Assembly (NCBI RefSeq): GCF_003721565.1 | Contig: NZ_RJJE01000017.1 | Location: forward strand, 544,626-608,625 | DNA: 64,000 bases | Direction of reading: 5' to 3' | Origin: Rufibacter immobilis | GTDB lineage: Bacteria > Bacteroidota > Bacteroidia > Cytophagales > Hymenobacteraceae | Part shown: piece by piece, positions 24,512 to 33,856 of the stretch | Numbering within the stretch: the stretch's first letter is position 1 | Layout: the number at the start of each line of letters is the position of its first letter | Program-made: the position numbers and the translations under genes | The notes under the pieces: model-generated | The model's input: only the letters and a program-made list of their open reading frames with translations | What the model was told of the DNA's origin: nothing | The model's database searches: none

Positions 24512-25942
24512 ATGACCCCAGCAGAAGCGCTCCGCAAGAACTTCCCGTTTGAACCCACCCAGGACCAGGCCCAGCTTTTCCAGAAGCTGGACCAGTTCAT
24601 CATGCGCCGCACGGGCCTCAAGGAGGTGTTCCTGCTCAAAGGCTACGCCGGTACCGGTAAAACCACGGTGGTGAGCGCGCTGGTGAAAATCCTGAACAAG
24701 TTTGGGTACAAATATGTGCTGCTGGCGCCCACGGGCCGGGCGGCCAAAGTCATGTCTACCTATTCAGAGAAGCCGGCCTCAACCATCCATAAGAAAATCT
24801 ACAAGCAGACCGCCAACCCGTATTCAGACGGACTGGCGTTTGCGCGGCAGCCCAACAAGAGCGAGCAGGTTCTCTACATTGTGGACGAGGCCTCCATGAT
24901 CTCAGATGACAAAGCCTTCGGCGATAATGGCCTGCTCCAGGATTTGCTGGGCTATGTGTTTGAGAAACCCAGCAACAAGCTGCTGCTCATTGGCGACACC
25001 GCGCAGCTGCCGCCCGTGAACCAGACCATTAGTCCGTCTCTGAATGCGGCGTATCTGCAGAGCAATTTCAACTGCCACGTGCACGAGATGGAGATGCGGC
25101 AGGTCATGCGGCAAGCCGAAGAATCTGGTATTCTCATGAATGCCACCCGTCTGCGCAACGAACTGCTGAAAGAAGCACCTGAGCTGGCCTTTAAAACCCG
25201 CGGCTACCGCGATATCTTCTCCATGCGCGGCGATAAGCTGGAAGACGGCCTGCGCTACGCCTATGACAAGTTCGGGATTGACAACACCACCGTTATCTGT
25301 AGATCCAACAAAACCGCTAATCTGTACAACCAGCACATCAGGCGGCAGATTTTCTTTTCTGAAGATGAGATAGGGGTAGGAGATTACCTCATGATTGTGC
25401 GCAACAACTACACCTGGCTGCCCAAAGACTCCAGCATCGGGTTCATGGCCAACGGCGACTTCGTGGAGATCACCAAGATCATCCGCTATGAGGAAATGTA
25501 CGGCTTGCGCTTCGCGGATGTGCGCATCAGGTTTGTAGATTACCCCAACGAGGAAGAACTGGACACCAAGATCATGCTGGACACGCTCTACTCAGAGGCC
25601 CCCGCCTTGCCCACTGACAAGAATAAAGAGCTCTACCAACAGGTGCTCCTGGATTACCAGCACATCACTAACAAGCGGCAACGGGCGCAGGAGATGCGGC
25701 AAGACAAGTACCTGAACGCTTTGCAGGTGAAATTCGCCTACGCCCTCACGTGCCACAAAGCCCAGGGCGGGCAGTGGCAGGCGGTATTCGTGGACCACGG
25801 CTTCCTGAAGGAAGACCTGGTGACGCAGGAATTCGCACGTTGGCTGTACACCGCCGCCACCCGGGCCTCTGAGCAGCTGTTCCTGGTGAACTTCAACGAG
25901 AAACTGCTGGAGAACGCCCCGGAGCGGGTAGAAGAAGGGTAA
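24512..25942 (+). CDS. RecD-like superfamily 1 DNA helicase
   Basis: A 476-residue SF1B helicase resembling the RecD/exonuclease V alpha core. Motif I is LKGYAGTGKTTVVSALV at about residue 43. Motif Ia is LLAPTGRAAKVM, motif II VDEASMIS, motif III LLIGDTAQLPPVN, and the C-terminal UvrD_C_2 motif VI region is FAYALTCHKAQGGQW followed by YTAATRASEQLFLVNF. It lacks RecB/RecC partners here and the N-terminal RecBCD-interaction domain. Solo RecD2-like helicases act in DNA repair; the exact role is inferred. Confidence 0.9.
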   Translation: MTPAEALRKNFPFEPTQDQAQLFQKLDQFIMRRTGLKEVFLLKGYAGTGKTTVVSALVKILNKFGYKYVLLAPTGRAAKVMSTYSEKPASTIHKKIYKQTANPYSDGLAFARQPNKSEQVLYIVDEASMISDDKAFGDNGLLQDLLGYVFEKPSNKLLLIGDTAQLPPVNQTISPSLNAAYLQSNFNCHVHEMEMRQVMRQAEESGILMNATRLRNELLKEAPELAFKTRGYRDIFSMRGDKLEDGLRYAYDKFGIDNTTVICRSNKTANLYNQHIRRQIFFSEDEIGVGDYLMIVRNNYTWLPKDSSIGFMANGDFVEITKIIRYEEMYGLRFADVRIRFVDYPNEEELDTKIMLDTLYSEAPALPTDKNKELYQQVLLDYQHITNKRQRAQEMRQDKYLNALQVKFAYALTCHKAQGGQWQAVFVDHGFLKEDLVTQEFARWLYTAATRASEQLFLVNFNEKLLENAPERVEEG

Positions 25943-25988
25943 TTGAAAAGTATTTTATAGCTTAGCGGTAGAGTTAACCCATCAAAAG

Positions 25989-26438
25989 ATGAAGAAAATA
26001 GTATTTGGAGGTTTGTTTCTGTTTTTCGGAGCCGCTTCGGCCATGGGCCAGACCACTGCGGTGGCTCAGGATTCAGCCGGACAGGTAGCTCCGGTAGAGG
26101 CCGTGGCGCCGCCCGTAGCCGGACCTTCCATTCAATTCGCGGAGCAGAAGTTTGACTTCGGGGATATCAAGCCCGGTGATGTGGTGGAGCATACGTTTCA
26201 GTTTACCAACAATGGTACTCAGCCCCTGATCATCTCCAACGTGCGCACCACCTGCGGCTGTACGGCCACAGATTACCCCAAAGCACCCGTCATGCCCGGC
26301 GCAACTGCTTCCATTACCGCCCGCTTCAACAGTGCCGGCAAAAGAGGCAAGCAGAACAAAGTCATTACCGTAGAGTCTAACGCGGTGCAAGGTTCTACTC
26401 AAGTGATTATTGCCACTAACATTGCGGCGGCGCAGTAG
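25989..26438 (+). CDS. Secreted single-domain DUF1573 protein
   Basis: A 149-residue protein with a Sec signal (MKKIVFGGLFLFFGAASAMG), an Ala/Val/Pro-rich linker (VAPVEAVAPPVAG), and one DUF1573 domain from about residue 50 (FDFGDIKPGDVVEHTFQF; TTCGCTATDYPKAPVMPG). It is related to the two-domain protein at 7262-8056, sharing the CGC motif and SAGKRG/SAGRPG turn. Function unknown. Its TAG stop shares its G with the first base of a dispersed repeat. Confidence 0.85.
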   Translation: MKKIVFGGLFLFFGAASAMGQTTAVAQDSAGQVAPVEAVAPPVAGPSIQFAEQKFDFGDIKPGDVVEHTFQFTNNGTQPLIISNVRTTCGCTATDYPKAPVMPGATASITARFNSAGKRGKQNKVITVESNAVQGSTQVIIATNIAAAQ

Positions 26439-26474
26439 CGTTTAGCGGCTCTTTTTCCAGAATTTACGCCAAAA
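26438..26474 (+). repeat. Imperfect dispersed palindrome abutting a stop codon
   Basis: GCGTTTAGCGGCTCTTTTTC then CAGAATTTACGCCAAAACG, the asymmetric version, starting on the last base of the DUF1573 TAG stop just as at 12377. Confidence 0.72.
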
Positions 26475-26509
26475 CGCCTCTCTTGCTTTGCGCAGGAGAG
26501 GCGTTTTGG
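26469..26509. terminator. Hairpin terminator
   Basis: CCAAAACGCCTCTC and its perfect complement (14 bp) around a 13-base loop, between convergent DUF1573 and DUF423 genes. Its left arm is the tail of the preceding repeat copy. Confidence 0.65.
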
Positions 26510-26534
26510 GTTCTTGATGGATGGGATAGATAGC

Positions 26535-26918
26535 TTATGGAAGGTTCTTCGCCAGCGCCCACACCAGGTTCAGCCAGCCGCCAATCAGGAACAGACCGCC
26601 CACTGGCGTGATGGCTCCCATCCACTTGATGCCGGTGAGGCAGAGGATGTACAAGGAGCCGGAGAAGATGAGGATGCCAATAAGGAAGCAGAGGCCCGAG
26701 ATTCGCATACCGGTGGCACCGGGGAACTGCGTCATGAGAATACCCACCAGCAGCAAGCCCAAGGCGTGGTACATCTGGTATTTCACGGCCGTCTCAAAGG
26801 TATCGGTTCTACCGCTTTCCGTCAGCATCTTGGCCAGGCCATGCGCCCCAAAAGCACCTATCATCACGCCCAACCCACTCAGCAGGGCACCTAAAATCAG
26901 AATTGTCTTAACGCTCAT
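26535..26918 (-). CDS. DUF423 membrane protein
   Basis: A 127-residue inner-membrane protein with four hydrophobic segments. The N-terminus LGALLSGLGVMIGAFGAHGL and the central KYQMYHALGLLLVGIL are diagnostic of DUF423 (YgdD-like). Function unknown. It lies 51 bp downstream of yggS on the same strand and may be the last gene of that transcript. Confidence 0.9.
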   Translation of the reverse strand: MSVKTILILGALLSGLGVMIGAFGAHGLAKMLTESGRTDTFETAVKYQMYHALGLLLVGILMTQFPGATGMRISGLCFLIGILIFSGSLYILCLTGIKWMGAITPVGGLFLIGGWLNLVWALAKNLP

Positions 26919-26969
26919 GTTGTGTCTATTTTTTACTTTGAATGGAAATAAAGGGGCTGTCTGGAGCAG

Positions 26970-27653
26970 CTACTGTTGCTGGTAGTTCCGGTAGCCGAAG
27001 ATGGCGCTGCCCACTCTGATCATGGTGCTGCCCTCGGCGATGGCCAACCCGTAATCTGAGCTCATGCCCATGGAAATCTCCTTGAAATACGGCGCTTCTG
27101 AGAAGAATTCCTGTTTTAAGGCTTCAAAAATGTGCCGCAGGCGGGAGAATTCCTTTTGCAGGTGCACTTCGTCCTGGGTGTTAGTGGCCACGCCCATCAC
27201 GCCGCAGATGCGCATGTTTTGCATCTGCCGGAATGCGTCTGAGCGGAGCAGCTGCCTTGCTTCTTCCAGATCCAGCCCGAATTTGGTTTCTTCATCGGCT
27301 ATGTAGAATTGCAGCAGGCAGTTGATGACGCGGCTGTGTTTTTGGCCTTGTTTGTCAATTTCCTGCGCTAAACGCAAACTGTCCACTGACTGGATCAGGT
27401 GCACGAACGGAGCGATGTACTTTACCTTATTCGTCTGCAAGTGCCCAATCATGTGCCACTCCACATCTGCCGGCAACTGGGGCTGTTTGAGCATCATTTC
27501 CTGGGCTTTGTTCTCCCCGAAGGCCCGCTGGCCGGCATCATAGGCTTCCTGAATCAGCTCCACCGGGTGGGTTTTGGAAACGGCAATAAGCTGGCAGTTG
27601 GTACCCTGCAGCCGTTGCCGGAAATCCTGAATATTTTCCTCTATAGACATCAT
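26970..27653 (-). CDS. yggS: YggS-family PLP homeostasis protein
   Basis: A 227-residue PLP-binding protein of the YggS/PROSC family, a fold-type III TIM barrel that buffers cellular pyridoxal phosphate. The PLP lysine is in LIAVSKTHPVELIQEAYDAG (about residue 25), followed by FGENKAQE, WHMIGHLQTNKVKYI, and the phosphate loop SMGMSSDYGLAIAEGSTMIR. The frame extends to 27701, but ATG 27653 overlaps the stop of the upstream BatA-like gene as TGATG, implying translational coupling to the Bat cluster. Confidence 0.93.
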   Translation of the reverse strand: MMSIEENIQDFRQRLQGTNCQLIAVSKTHPVELIQEAYDAGQRAFGENKAQEMMLKQPQLPADVEWHMIGHLQTNKVKYIAPFVHLIQSVDSLRLAQEIDKQGQKHSRVINCLLQFYIADEETKFGLDLEEARQLLRSDAFRQMQNMRICGVMGVATNTQDEVHLQKEFSRLRHIFEALKQEFFSEAPYFKEISMGMSSDYGLAIAEGSTMIRVGSAIFGYRNYQQQ

Positions 27654-28702
27654 CAATCTTCTAGCGCGTTGGTGAAAAAGGTGTTTTTGAGCAAGAGCCA
27701 CAGCAACAGCAGGACAATTGCCCAGCGCAAATATATCTGGTAATAGTCACGGGTGTCGCGGTAGCGGGTTTCTTTTATCTCGGTTTTCTCCAGGCCGTTG
27801 ATGCGCTGGAAGATTTCCTGCAAGGCAGATGCGTCCTGCGCCCGGAAAAATTGCCCCTCAGAGAGAGAAGCCAGCTGCCGAAGCGTTTTCTCTTCCAGGC
27901 CCGTTTGTACGGTCACCGTTTTACCCGCCGAGTCAGTGGGCATCTGTACGGTGCCTTCCTGCCCAATGCCAATGGTGTACAGCTTGAGCTGGAAAGCATG
28001 GGCCAGTTGTGCCGCCAGTTCCGGGGCCAGACTACCGGCGGTATTTTCCCCGTCGCTGATCAGGATGCAGACTTTGGATTTGGCTTTGGACTCGCGCAGG
28101 CGGTTAATGGCCACGGCCAGGGCGCTGCCAATGGCGGTACCGTCCTCAGAGATCATGTTCAGCCTAATGCTTTTGATGCTTTCCCGCACCAGCTCATAAT
28201 CAGTGGTGAGCGGGGTGAGGGAGTAGGCGTGGCCGGCAAACACCACCAAGCCAATGCGGTCCTGCACCCGGCCATTCACAAATTGCAGCGCCACCTCTTT
28301 GGCGGCCTCCAGGCGGTTGGGTTTAAAATCAGTGAGTTCCATGGAGCCAGACACGTCCATGACCAGAACAATGTCTATGCCCTCAGAGGAGAGCTCCACG
28401 GTTTCATCTGTTTTCTGGGGCCGGGCCAGCGCCACCAGCACTAACATCAGGAATAGCCCAAACACAATGTCTGGCACGTAGCGTAAAACGCTGGTCCAGT
28501 GCCAGGTGGCGTTGCCCTCAAAAAGAGCCACGTCCAGTTTCTTGCGCAGGCGCACGTGCAGAAGCCAGCGCAGCAGGAACAGCAGCGGCACGCCTAGCAG
28601 CGCGTACAGAAAACCTGGGTTGGCCCAGTCAAAAGATTGCCAGGTGCGCCAGGAGAACCAGCTTAGGTTGAGCCAGGAAAAATCAGCGGGGGCTTGCCAC
28701 AT
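27653..28702 (-). CDS. BatA-like von Willebrand factor A membrane protein
   Basis: A 349-residue protein with hydrophobic segments near residues 33-47, 75-92 and 325-340 and a VWA domain between. The metal-ion-dependent adhesion site is DVSGSME (about residue 117) with later DGTAIGSAL and ISDGENTAG. This is the BatA/Aerotolerance arrangement found next to MoxR and DUF58 genes. It overlaps the upstream BatD-like gene by 20 bp and couples to yggS. Such clusters are thought to act in envelope or respiratory assembly; no moxR is seen here. Confidence 0.88.
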   Translation of the reverse strand: MWQAPADFSWLNLSWFSWRTWQSFDWANPGFLYALLGVPLLFLLRWLLHVRLRKKLDVALFEGNATWHWTSVLRYVPDIVFGLFLMLVLVALARPQKTDETVELSSEGIDIVLVMDVSGSMELTDFKPNRLEAAKEVALQFVNGRVQDRIGLVVFAGHAYSLTPLTTDYELVRESIKSIRLNMISEDGTAIGSALAVAINRLRESKAKSKVCILISDGENTAGSLAPELAAQLAHAFQLKLYTIGIGQEGTVQMPTDSAGKTVTVQTGLEEKTLRQLASLSEGQFFRAQDASALQEIFQRINGLEKTEIKETRYRDTRDYYQIYLRWAIVLLLLWLLLKNTFFTNALED

Positions 28703-29621
28703 TGCGCAGGGAGTCTCTAATTAGAATGTATCTGTAGGCCGCAAAGTCGGCTAGCTGGCTGAGGGAGTCGGTTACTTCGGTTTCATCATCAGAGATAATG
28801 TTGCCGTAGATGGCCCGGTCACACACCTTGAGGGAGTTACTTACCCGTTCATCTTCTTCATAGTAAGTGGTGATTTCCTTGGTGGTGAAGGAATTGATCT
28901 CGGTGTCTTCCAGTCGGGTTAAGTAGTTCTTCCAGAGAGTAGTAGCCCGCTCCAAGTGATCCAGCGTTTTAAGTCTTCGGAAGCGCTCCTTAGAGATCTG
29001 GAAGCGGTACTGGAATTGAGCTTGGTCTTTCTGGAGCACATACAGTTTGTACCGGGTGTTAATGGATTGCCCGAACAGCACCCAGATACCGCCAACCAGA
29101 ATGGCAGCGGCGATGGCGCCCATTCCCCAGTAGAGGTAGTTGAACTGCTCGGCCACGGGTAATAGCTTGGTAGTGGCCCGTAGGGGCAATTCGTCCTCGG
29201 GTATGGCAACCACGTGCTGGATCAAGTACACAGAGTCGGGTTGGGTTTGCAGCTGCAAGGTGTCTCCGTTATAAAACAGCTGCGCCGAAAGCTGCAAAGT
29301 CTGCACGGGTTGCAGCTGGAAGGTGCGCAGGGTGTAAATGGTGCTGTCTGTGCTGATGCCTTTGCTGGTGCGGGTAGGGTAAAACTCCTTTCGTACCAAC
29401 TCAAAGCTTGAGAATTGTACGGCGGTATCTGGGAACACCACCTCCGCGGTAGGGGAGTGCCGGGACAACAGCACGTATTTCACAGATTGGCCAAGCTCCA
29501 CAGAGTCTTTCAGGAAAAATCCTTCCACCTGCACAGGCGGAATCTGCTGCGCCCCCGCCAGGAAGGGCAGAAGCCAGAGCATGAGCCAAACGCTTAGTTT
29601 ATGGGTTGAAGACAAATTCAA
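28683..29621 (-). CDS. BatD-like / DUF4381-like membrane protein
   Basis: A 312-residue protein with a signal sequence (LSVWLMLWLLPFLAGAQQ), an extracytoplasmic beta-rich part (about 25-150), one membrane span (MGAIAAAILVGGIWVLFG, near 167-184) and a cytoplasmic helical tail (RRLKTLDHLERATTLWKNYL). It matches the partner usually found between DUF58 and BatA genes. No ATG is available at the 5' end; a TTG at 29621 or 29615 must serve, so the start is uncertain. Confidence 0.7.
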   Translation of the reverse strand: MNLSSTHKLSVWLMLWLLPFLAGAQQIPPVQVEGFFLKDSVELGQSVKYVLLSRHSPTAEVVFPDTAVQFSSFELVRKEFYPTRTSKGISTDSTIYTLRTFQLQPVQTLQLSAQLFYNGDTLQLQTQPDSVYLIQHVVAIPEDELPLRATTKLLPVAEQFNYLYWGMGAIAAAILVGGIWVLFGQSINTRYKLYVLQKDQAQFQYRFQISKERFRRLKTLDHLERATTLWKNYLTRLEDTEINSFTTKEITTYYEEDERVSNSLKVCDRAIYGNIISDDETEVTDSLSQLADFAAYRYILIRDSLRNVASPR

Positions 29622-29680
29622 ATTGGGTTATTGACCACCGTTGCAGCGGCAGTGCATGTTGTGAACGTAGCTACCTCAGG

Positions 29681-29726
29681 TTTGCGTTTAGGGGCTGTTT
29701 TTAGAAAAAGAGCTCATAAACGCAAA
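29681..29726. repeat. Imperfect dispersed palindrome inside an operon
   Basis: GCGTTTAGGGGCTGTTTTT, AG, AAAAAGAGCTCATAAACGC with three arm mismatches. It lies 2 bp past the DUF58 stop and upstream of the BatD-like gene, so it may weaken transcription between them. Confidence 0.7.
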
Positions 29727-29727
29727 C

Positions 29728-30609
29728 TCAGGCGCTGCGCTTGAATATCTTGTTCCTGGCCCTGAACAGGTTAACCAACTGCGGCACATAATCCTGCTCC
29801 ACGTAAATAGGCAAAAAGTCTGCCTGGTACTGGCGGCAGATTTTACTGAGCCGCTCCTGGTTCTGGGCGTAAGGCAACAGGTACTTCTGCCGGAAATCCT
29901 TGGAAGACGTATTGATCCAGATGGTTTTGCCGGTCTCTTTGTCCAGCAGCGGCACAATACCCAGTCTAGGGAAATCAATCTCCCGCTTGTCCATGAGCTG
30001 CAGCACAATGAGGTCATGTTTCTTGGCCAGCATCACCAGTTCCCGCTCATAGTTGAGGTCTATGAAGTCTGAAATGAGGATGATGATGCTCTTGCGCTTG
30101 ACCACGTTAAGGCAAAGCTTGATGCCTGCCCCAATATTGGTCTTCAAGGACTGGGGCTGAAGTTGTGCCAGGGTTTTAATGAGGCTGTAGGCGTGCTCAT
30201 TGCCTTTGCCGGGTTTGAGGTAGCGCTCTTTGCCGTCAGAAAAGCAGATCATGCCCAGCTGGCTGCCCTGCTTCAACGCTGACAGTGCCAGAATACCGCC
30301 AATCTCTTTGCCAATATCCATCTTTTGGGCACCCGGAGCACCCAAGGCATGCGAACCGCTCACGTCCAACAGCAGGAACACGTTCTGCTCTTTCTCCTCG
30401 CGGTACGTCTTCACAAACGTGCCGTGGCCTTTGGCGGTCACGTTCCAGTCTATGGCCCGTACGTCATCGCCGTACTGGTAGGCGCGCACATCGTCAAACT
30501 CCAGGCCAGAGCTTTTGAACACAGATTTGAAGTCGCCCTGCATTTGGGCATCAATTGCCTTTCTTATCTGTATCTCGTACTTTCGTAGCTTCCTGACCAA
30601 GTCATTCAT
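29728..30609 (-). CDS. DUF58 protein (MoxR-associated)
   Basis: A 293-residue soluble protein with the DUF58 signature KSSGLEFDDVRAYQYGDDVR then IDWNVTAKGHGTFVK at about residues 33-65, and a degenerate VWA domain (LLLDVSGSHALG; IIILISDFIDLNYERE). DUF58 proteins normally work with a MoxR AAA+ ATPase. Here moxR would be expected upstream, but the next gene there is divergent, so the cluster is broken or split. The BatD-like gene starts 106 bp downstream on the same strand. Confidence 0.88.
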   Translation of the reverse strand: MNDLVRKLRKYEIQIRKAIDAQMQGDFKSVFKSSGLEFDDVRAYQYGDDVRAIDWNVTAKGHGTFVKTYREEKEQNVFLLLDVSGSHALGAPGAQKMDIGKEIGGILALSALKQGSQLGMICFSDGKERYLKPGKGNEHAYSLIKTLAQLQPQSLKTNIGAGIKLCLNVVKRKSIIILISDFIDLNYERELVMLAKKHDLIVLQLMDKREIDFPRLGIVPLLDKETGKTIWINTSSKDFRQKYLLPYAQNQERLSKICRQYQADFLPIYVEQDYVPQLVNLFRARNKIFKRSA

Positions 30610-30663
30610 ACCTGCTAAAGGTTTGTGCAGCGTCTAAAATTACCAAAACTTACAAACAACCGC

Positions 30664-31059
30664 GTGAAAAAACGTTTGTGCCTTCTTTTGCTGCCCCTTT
30701 CCATCCTGTTTTCCTGCGCAGAGGATAAAGCGAAACCCGCAGACCTGATTGCGGGGGAGAAGATGGCCAACATCTTGGTAGACATTCATTTGCAGGAAGC
30801 CGTAATCGGCCGCACCATCCACCATTATGACACTTCGCGGGCCGCGTACAAGCAGGCGCACAAACAAATCTTAAAACGTCACGCCATCTCAGATAGTGCG
30901 TTCAAGCACAGTTATGACTACTATTTGGCCCACCCAGACCAAATGGATAAAATCTATGAGGTGGTACTAGACAGCTTAAGCCTGCGGGAAGCCAAACTCA
31001 CTTCTCAAGGTTCCAAAGGAGCCAGAACTCTCACAGTAGATACCGCCGCAGTGGAGTAA
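30664..31059 (+). CDS. DUF4296 lipoprotein
   Basis: A 131-residue lipoprotein; a GTG at 30664 gives a good lipid signal (VKKRLCLLLLPLSILFSCAE), so it is chosen over the GTG at 30625. The DUF4296 core is visible as MANILVDIHLQEAVIGRTI, then FKHSYDYYLAHPDQMDKIYE. This small helical family is confined to Bacteroidetes and has no known function. Single gene, convergent with the CsaA-like gene with only 14 bp between stops and no obvious terminator. Confidence 0.82.
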   Translation: MKKRLCLLLLPLSILFSCAEDKAKPADLIAGEKMANILVDIHLQEAVIGRTIHHYDTSRAAYKQAHKQILKRHAISDSAFKHSYDYYLAHPDQMDKIYEVVLDSLSLREAKLTSQGSKGARTLTVDTAAVE

Positions 31060-31073
31060 GCCAGGCGGAATGG

Positions 31074-31412
31074 CTAGATTAGCCTTTTCCCGTTGGGCAC
31101 CTTTGCCTGGGGCTGGGATAGCACAATATTACCGTCTTCGTCTTCAAAACCGGTTACCAGCACCTCAGACATTAAGGGGCCAACCTGCTTAGGTGGGAAA
31201 TTGGTCACACAGATCACTTGTTGCCCAAGCAGGGATTCAACCGTATATCGTTTTGTTATCTGTGCGCTTGATTTTTTTATGCCCAGTTCTCCTAAATCAA
31301 TCCATAGTTTATAAGCGGGTTTGCGGGCTTCGGGGAATGGCTCTGCCTGTACAATGGTGCCCACCCGTAGATCGACGGCCGTAAACTGTTGCCAGGTAAT
31401 TGTATTTTCCAT
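31074..31412 (-). CDS. CsaA-like tRNA-binding-domain protein
   Basis: A 112-residue OB-fold protein of the CsaA/EMAP-II (tRNA_bind) type. Diagnostic stretches are FTAVDLRVGTIVQAEPFPEA, the IDLGELGIKKSSAQIT segment, QVICVTNFPPKQVGPLMSEV and the C-terminal KVPNGKRLI. B. subtilis CsaA has been described as an export chaperone that also binds tRNA. The open frame reaches 31877, but the family length and conserved start fix the ATG at 31412. Confidence 0.92.
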   Translation of the reverse strand: MENTITWQQFTAVDLRVGTIVQAEPFPEARKPAYKLWIDLGELGIKKSSAQITKRYTVESLLGQQVICVTNFPPKQVGPLMSEVLVTGFEDEDGNIVLSQPQAKVPNGKRLI

Positions 31413-31556
31413 TTGTCTTTTTTGCGGGAAAGATAAGCTACGGCTTTTGAAAGGACAAATACGGAGGAGACTCCGTAGAAACCTCTGGGGCAGGTGTGCG
31501 TACCCAAAAAGGCGGTGCCTGTGTGGGTACTGCCTTGTGCTATACCTCTCCAAGCT

Positions 31557-33092
31557 ATGAAAAACAATACGGGTACAACTCTGTCTGTGTGGCAGCCGGG
31601 CGTAGAAATGCCTATTACTCAGCCTCTGCAAACCAATATCACAACCGATGTCTGCGTAGTAGGCGCCGGTATCTCTGGTCTTACCACCGCGTATCTGCTG
31701 GCCAAGGAAGGCAAGAAAGTAGTGGTGCTGGAAGCCGGTGAAATCTGCGGCGGTGAAACCAGCCGCACCACGGCCCACCTTTCCTGGGCCTTGGACGACC
31801 GCTATTCCCAACTGATCAAGGTATTCGGGAAGCCGCAGGCCTTGCTGGCTTACCAAAGCCACCGCGAGGCCATCCAAAGAATTGAGCAGATTGTGCGGGA
31901 CGAGAAGATTCAGTGCGATTTTGAATGGCTGCCGGGTTACCTGTTTTTAGGCGCAACGGATACAGAAGGCCAGCTGGACCAGGAGTTGGCGGCGTGTCAG
32001 GAACTGGGAATCACTGATGTGGTGAAACTGAAAGAGTGTCCAATCCCTACCCTAAGCAGCGGACCCTGCCTGCTCTTCCCCAATCAGGCCCAGTTCCACC
32101 CCGTGAAATACCTGTCGGTGTTAAGCCGGTACATTTTAGACCACGGCGGCGAGATTTATACCAACAGCCGCGTGAAAGAGTTTGACACGGGGGCGGTGCA
32201 CCGGGTGGTCACTGAATCTGGTTTCGCGGTCACGGCCAACCATCTGGTGGTATGTACCAATACCCCAGTTAACGACCAGGTAACCATGCACACCAAACAG
32301 GCGCCTTATAGAACATACGTGATAGGGGCCCGCATTCCCAAAGGAAGTATCCCCACCGCTCTCTACTGGGATGATTCTGATCCTTACCATTACGTACGTC
32401 TGGGTTCTATTGCCGGCGAAGAGAACCTTGATTCTGAGATACTGATTGTAGGCGGCGAAGACCATAAAACCGGCCAGAGCAACGGCGATGAACATGAACG
32501 TTTTGATTGTCTGGAAGAATGGACCCGGAAGAAATACCCTATGGTGCAGGAAATGGTGTTCCGCTGGTCTGGACAGGTGATGGAACCCGTGGACTACATG
32601 GGATTCATAGGCCGTAACCCCGGCGATGAAAAGAATGTCTACATCGCCACCGGCGACTCGGGCCACGGCATGACCCATGGTACCATTGCCGGTATACTCA
32701 TTACAGATTTAATCTGCGGTAGGGTGAACCCTTGGGAGAAACTCTATGACCCGGGCCGCATTACGCTCTCCGCAGACTCCGCTAAAGAGTTCCTGAAGGA
32801 AAATCTGAATGTAGCCGGTCAATACCTGGACTGGGTAAAACCCGCCGAGAAAGAGGAGGAGATTGCCCCCGGTACAGGAGCCATTGTACAGAAAGGAGTT
32901 GGCAAGGTAGCCGTGTACTGTGATGCCCAGGGCATACGCCATGAATGCTCTGCAGTCTGCACCCATTTAGGCTGCGTAGTACACTGGAACAATCTGGAGA
33001 ACTCCTGGGATTGTCCCTGCCACGGTTCCCGCTTTGACCCCTACGGCAAAGTAGTGGCTGGCCCCGCCCTTAAAGACCTGGAGAAATTGTAG
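31557..33092 (+). CDS. FAD-dependent oxidoreductase with C-terminal Rieske domain
   Basis: A 511-residue protein joining a DAO-type flavin oxidoreductase to a Rieske [2Fe-2S] domain. The dinucleotide-binding motif is [20 protein letters not shown] (residues about 32-51). The FAD C-terminal motif is [20 protein letters not shown]. The Rieske ligands are CTHLGC and [12 protein letters not shown] near residues 466-495. This fusion is widespread but its substrate is unknown; it may be soluble in the cytoplasm as no signal is seen. The ATG at 31557 fits better than an upstream start. It ends at a strong palindromic terminator. Confidence 0.92.
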   Translation: MKNNTGTTLSVWQPGVEMPITQPLQTNITTDVCVVGAGISGLTTAYLLAKEGKKVVVLEAGEICGGETSRTTAHLSWALDDRYSQLIKVFGKPQALLAYQSHREAIQRIEQIVRDEKIQCDFEWLPGYLFLGATDTEGQLDQELAACQELGITDVVKLKECPIPTLSSGPCLLFPNQAQFHPVKYLSVLSRYILDHGGEIYTNSRVKEFDTGAVHRVVTESGFAVTANHLVVCTNTPVNDQVTMHTKQAPYRTYVIGARIPKGSIPTALYWDDSDPYHYVRLGSIAGEENLDSEILIVGGEDHKTGQSNGDEHERFDCLEEWTRKKYPMVQEMVFRWSGQVMEPVDYMGFIGRNPGDEKNVYIATGDSGHGMTHGTIAGILITDLICGRVNPWEKLYDPGRITLSADSAKEFLKENLNVAGQYLDWVKPAEKEEEIAPGTGAIVQKGVGKVAVYCDAQGIRHECSAVCTHLGCVVHWNNLENSWDCPCHGSRFDPYGKVVAGPALKDLEKL

Positions 33093-33109
33093 CAGAACTA
33101 GTGATAGAT

Positions 33110-33165
33110 GCACGAGGCCGTTTAGGGGCTGTTTTTCTAAAAACAGCCCCTAAACGGCCTCGTGC
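33110..33165. terminator. Dispersed palindrome, perfect 27-bp stem
   Basis: Arms 33110-33136 and 33139-33165 are perfectly complementary around CT, followed by TTTTT. The outer GCACGAGGC/GCCTCGTGC extension is unique to this copy. Confidence 0.88.
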
Positions 33166-33245
33166 TTTTTAATGATATAGTGCTAAGAATCAACTAAAAG
33201 TGTGCGGTGTGTTCAGTTTTAGTTGAAGTGATGCAGCCGCTGTAA

Positions 33246-33794
33246 TTATTTGTACGCCTCCAGTTGCTTGAGCCTTACTTCCACAGAAGCTATCCATTCC
33301 AGCTGCTGTTCTTTGTCCAGGCCGTGGCGGCTTTGGGCGTCATAGAGATCCTGTTCCTTATGCCAGTTGTTGAAGGCCTCAGAGGCGTATTTGTTCAGAT
33401 CGGCGGCGCCGCGGTTGCAGGCGTTGGGTAACTCCGCCAGACGTTTCCGCAGCATACGGGCGTGCAGTTCAGTTAAGTCAAAGTGTAGCTGCTCATGGGC
33501 CAGCAACATCACAGAGGACTTGTTCCGGCTCCAGGATTCCTTGGGGTTGAAAACCGCTTCTACCTTGAACTTGAGTTTATTGTTCTCGCACTTCACCTTC
33601 ATCTCCATGTTGGTGGAGGTAAGGGCATGGTGCTGGTTGTCGGGTGCAGGCGTGCCGCCAAAATCATCCCAGGTGAGGCGCTTTTGCACCGTCCAGGGAA
33701 TTTCGGCGGAGAGGGTTGTCGGTTTAGGTTTGTTTTCCAGAAAAGGGGCAATCAACAGCGCGCTTATCCAGAGGGGTAAAAATGAAAATGACAT
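33246..33794 (-). CDS. DUF922 secreted zinc-dependent protease-like protein
   Basis: A 182-residue protein with a short signal (MSFSFLPLWISALLIAPFL) and a DUF922 domain. The expected start of the domain is visible as RLTWDDFGGTPAP, and the metalloprotease-like motif is LAHEQLHFDLTELHARML (HExxH-like with downstream Glu/His). The family is predicted to be extracytoplasmic Zn proteases; activity has not been shown here. Single gene between two convergent or divergent neighbours. Confidence 0.82.
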   Translation of the reverse strand: MSFSFLPLWISALLIAPFLENKPKPTTLSAEIPWTVQKRLTWDDFGGTPAPDNQHHALTSTNMEMKVKCENNKLKFKVEAVFNPKESWSRNKSSVMLLAHEQLHFDLTELHARMLRKRLAELPNACNRGAADLNKYASEAFNNWHKEQDLYDAQSRHGLDKEQQLEWIASVEVRLKQLEAYK

Positions 33795-33856
33795 AGCTGC
33801 TTCCGTAACGCAATTGTTCCTGAAAGTAGTTTCCTAACGTCACCTAAGTTACAATA

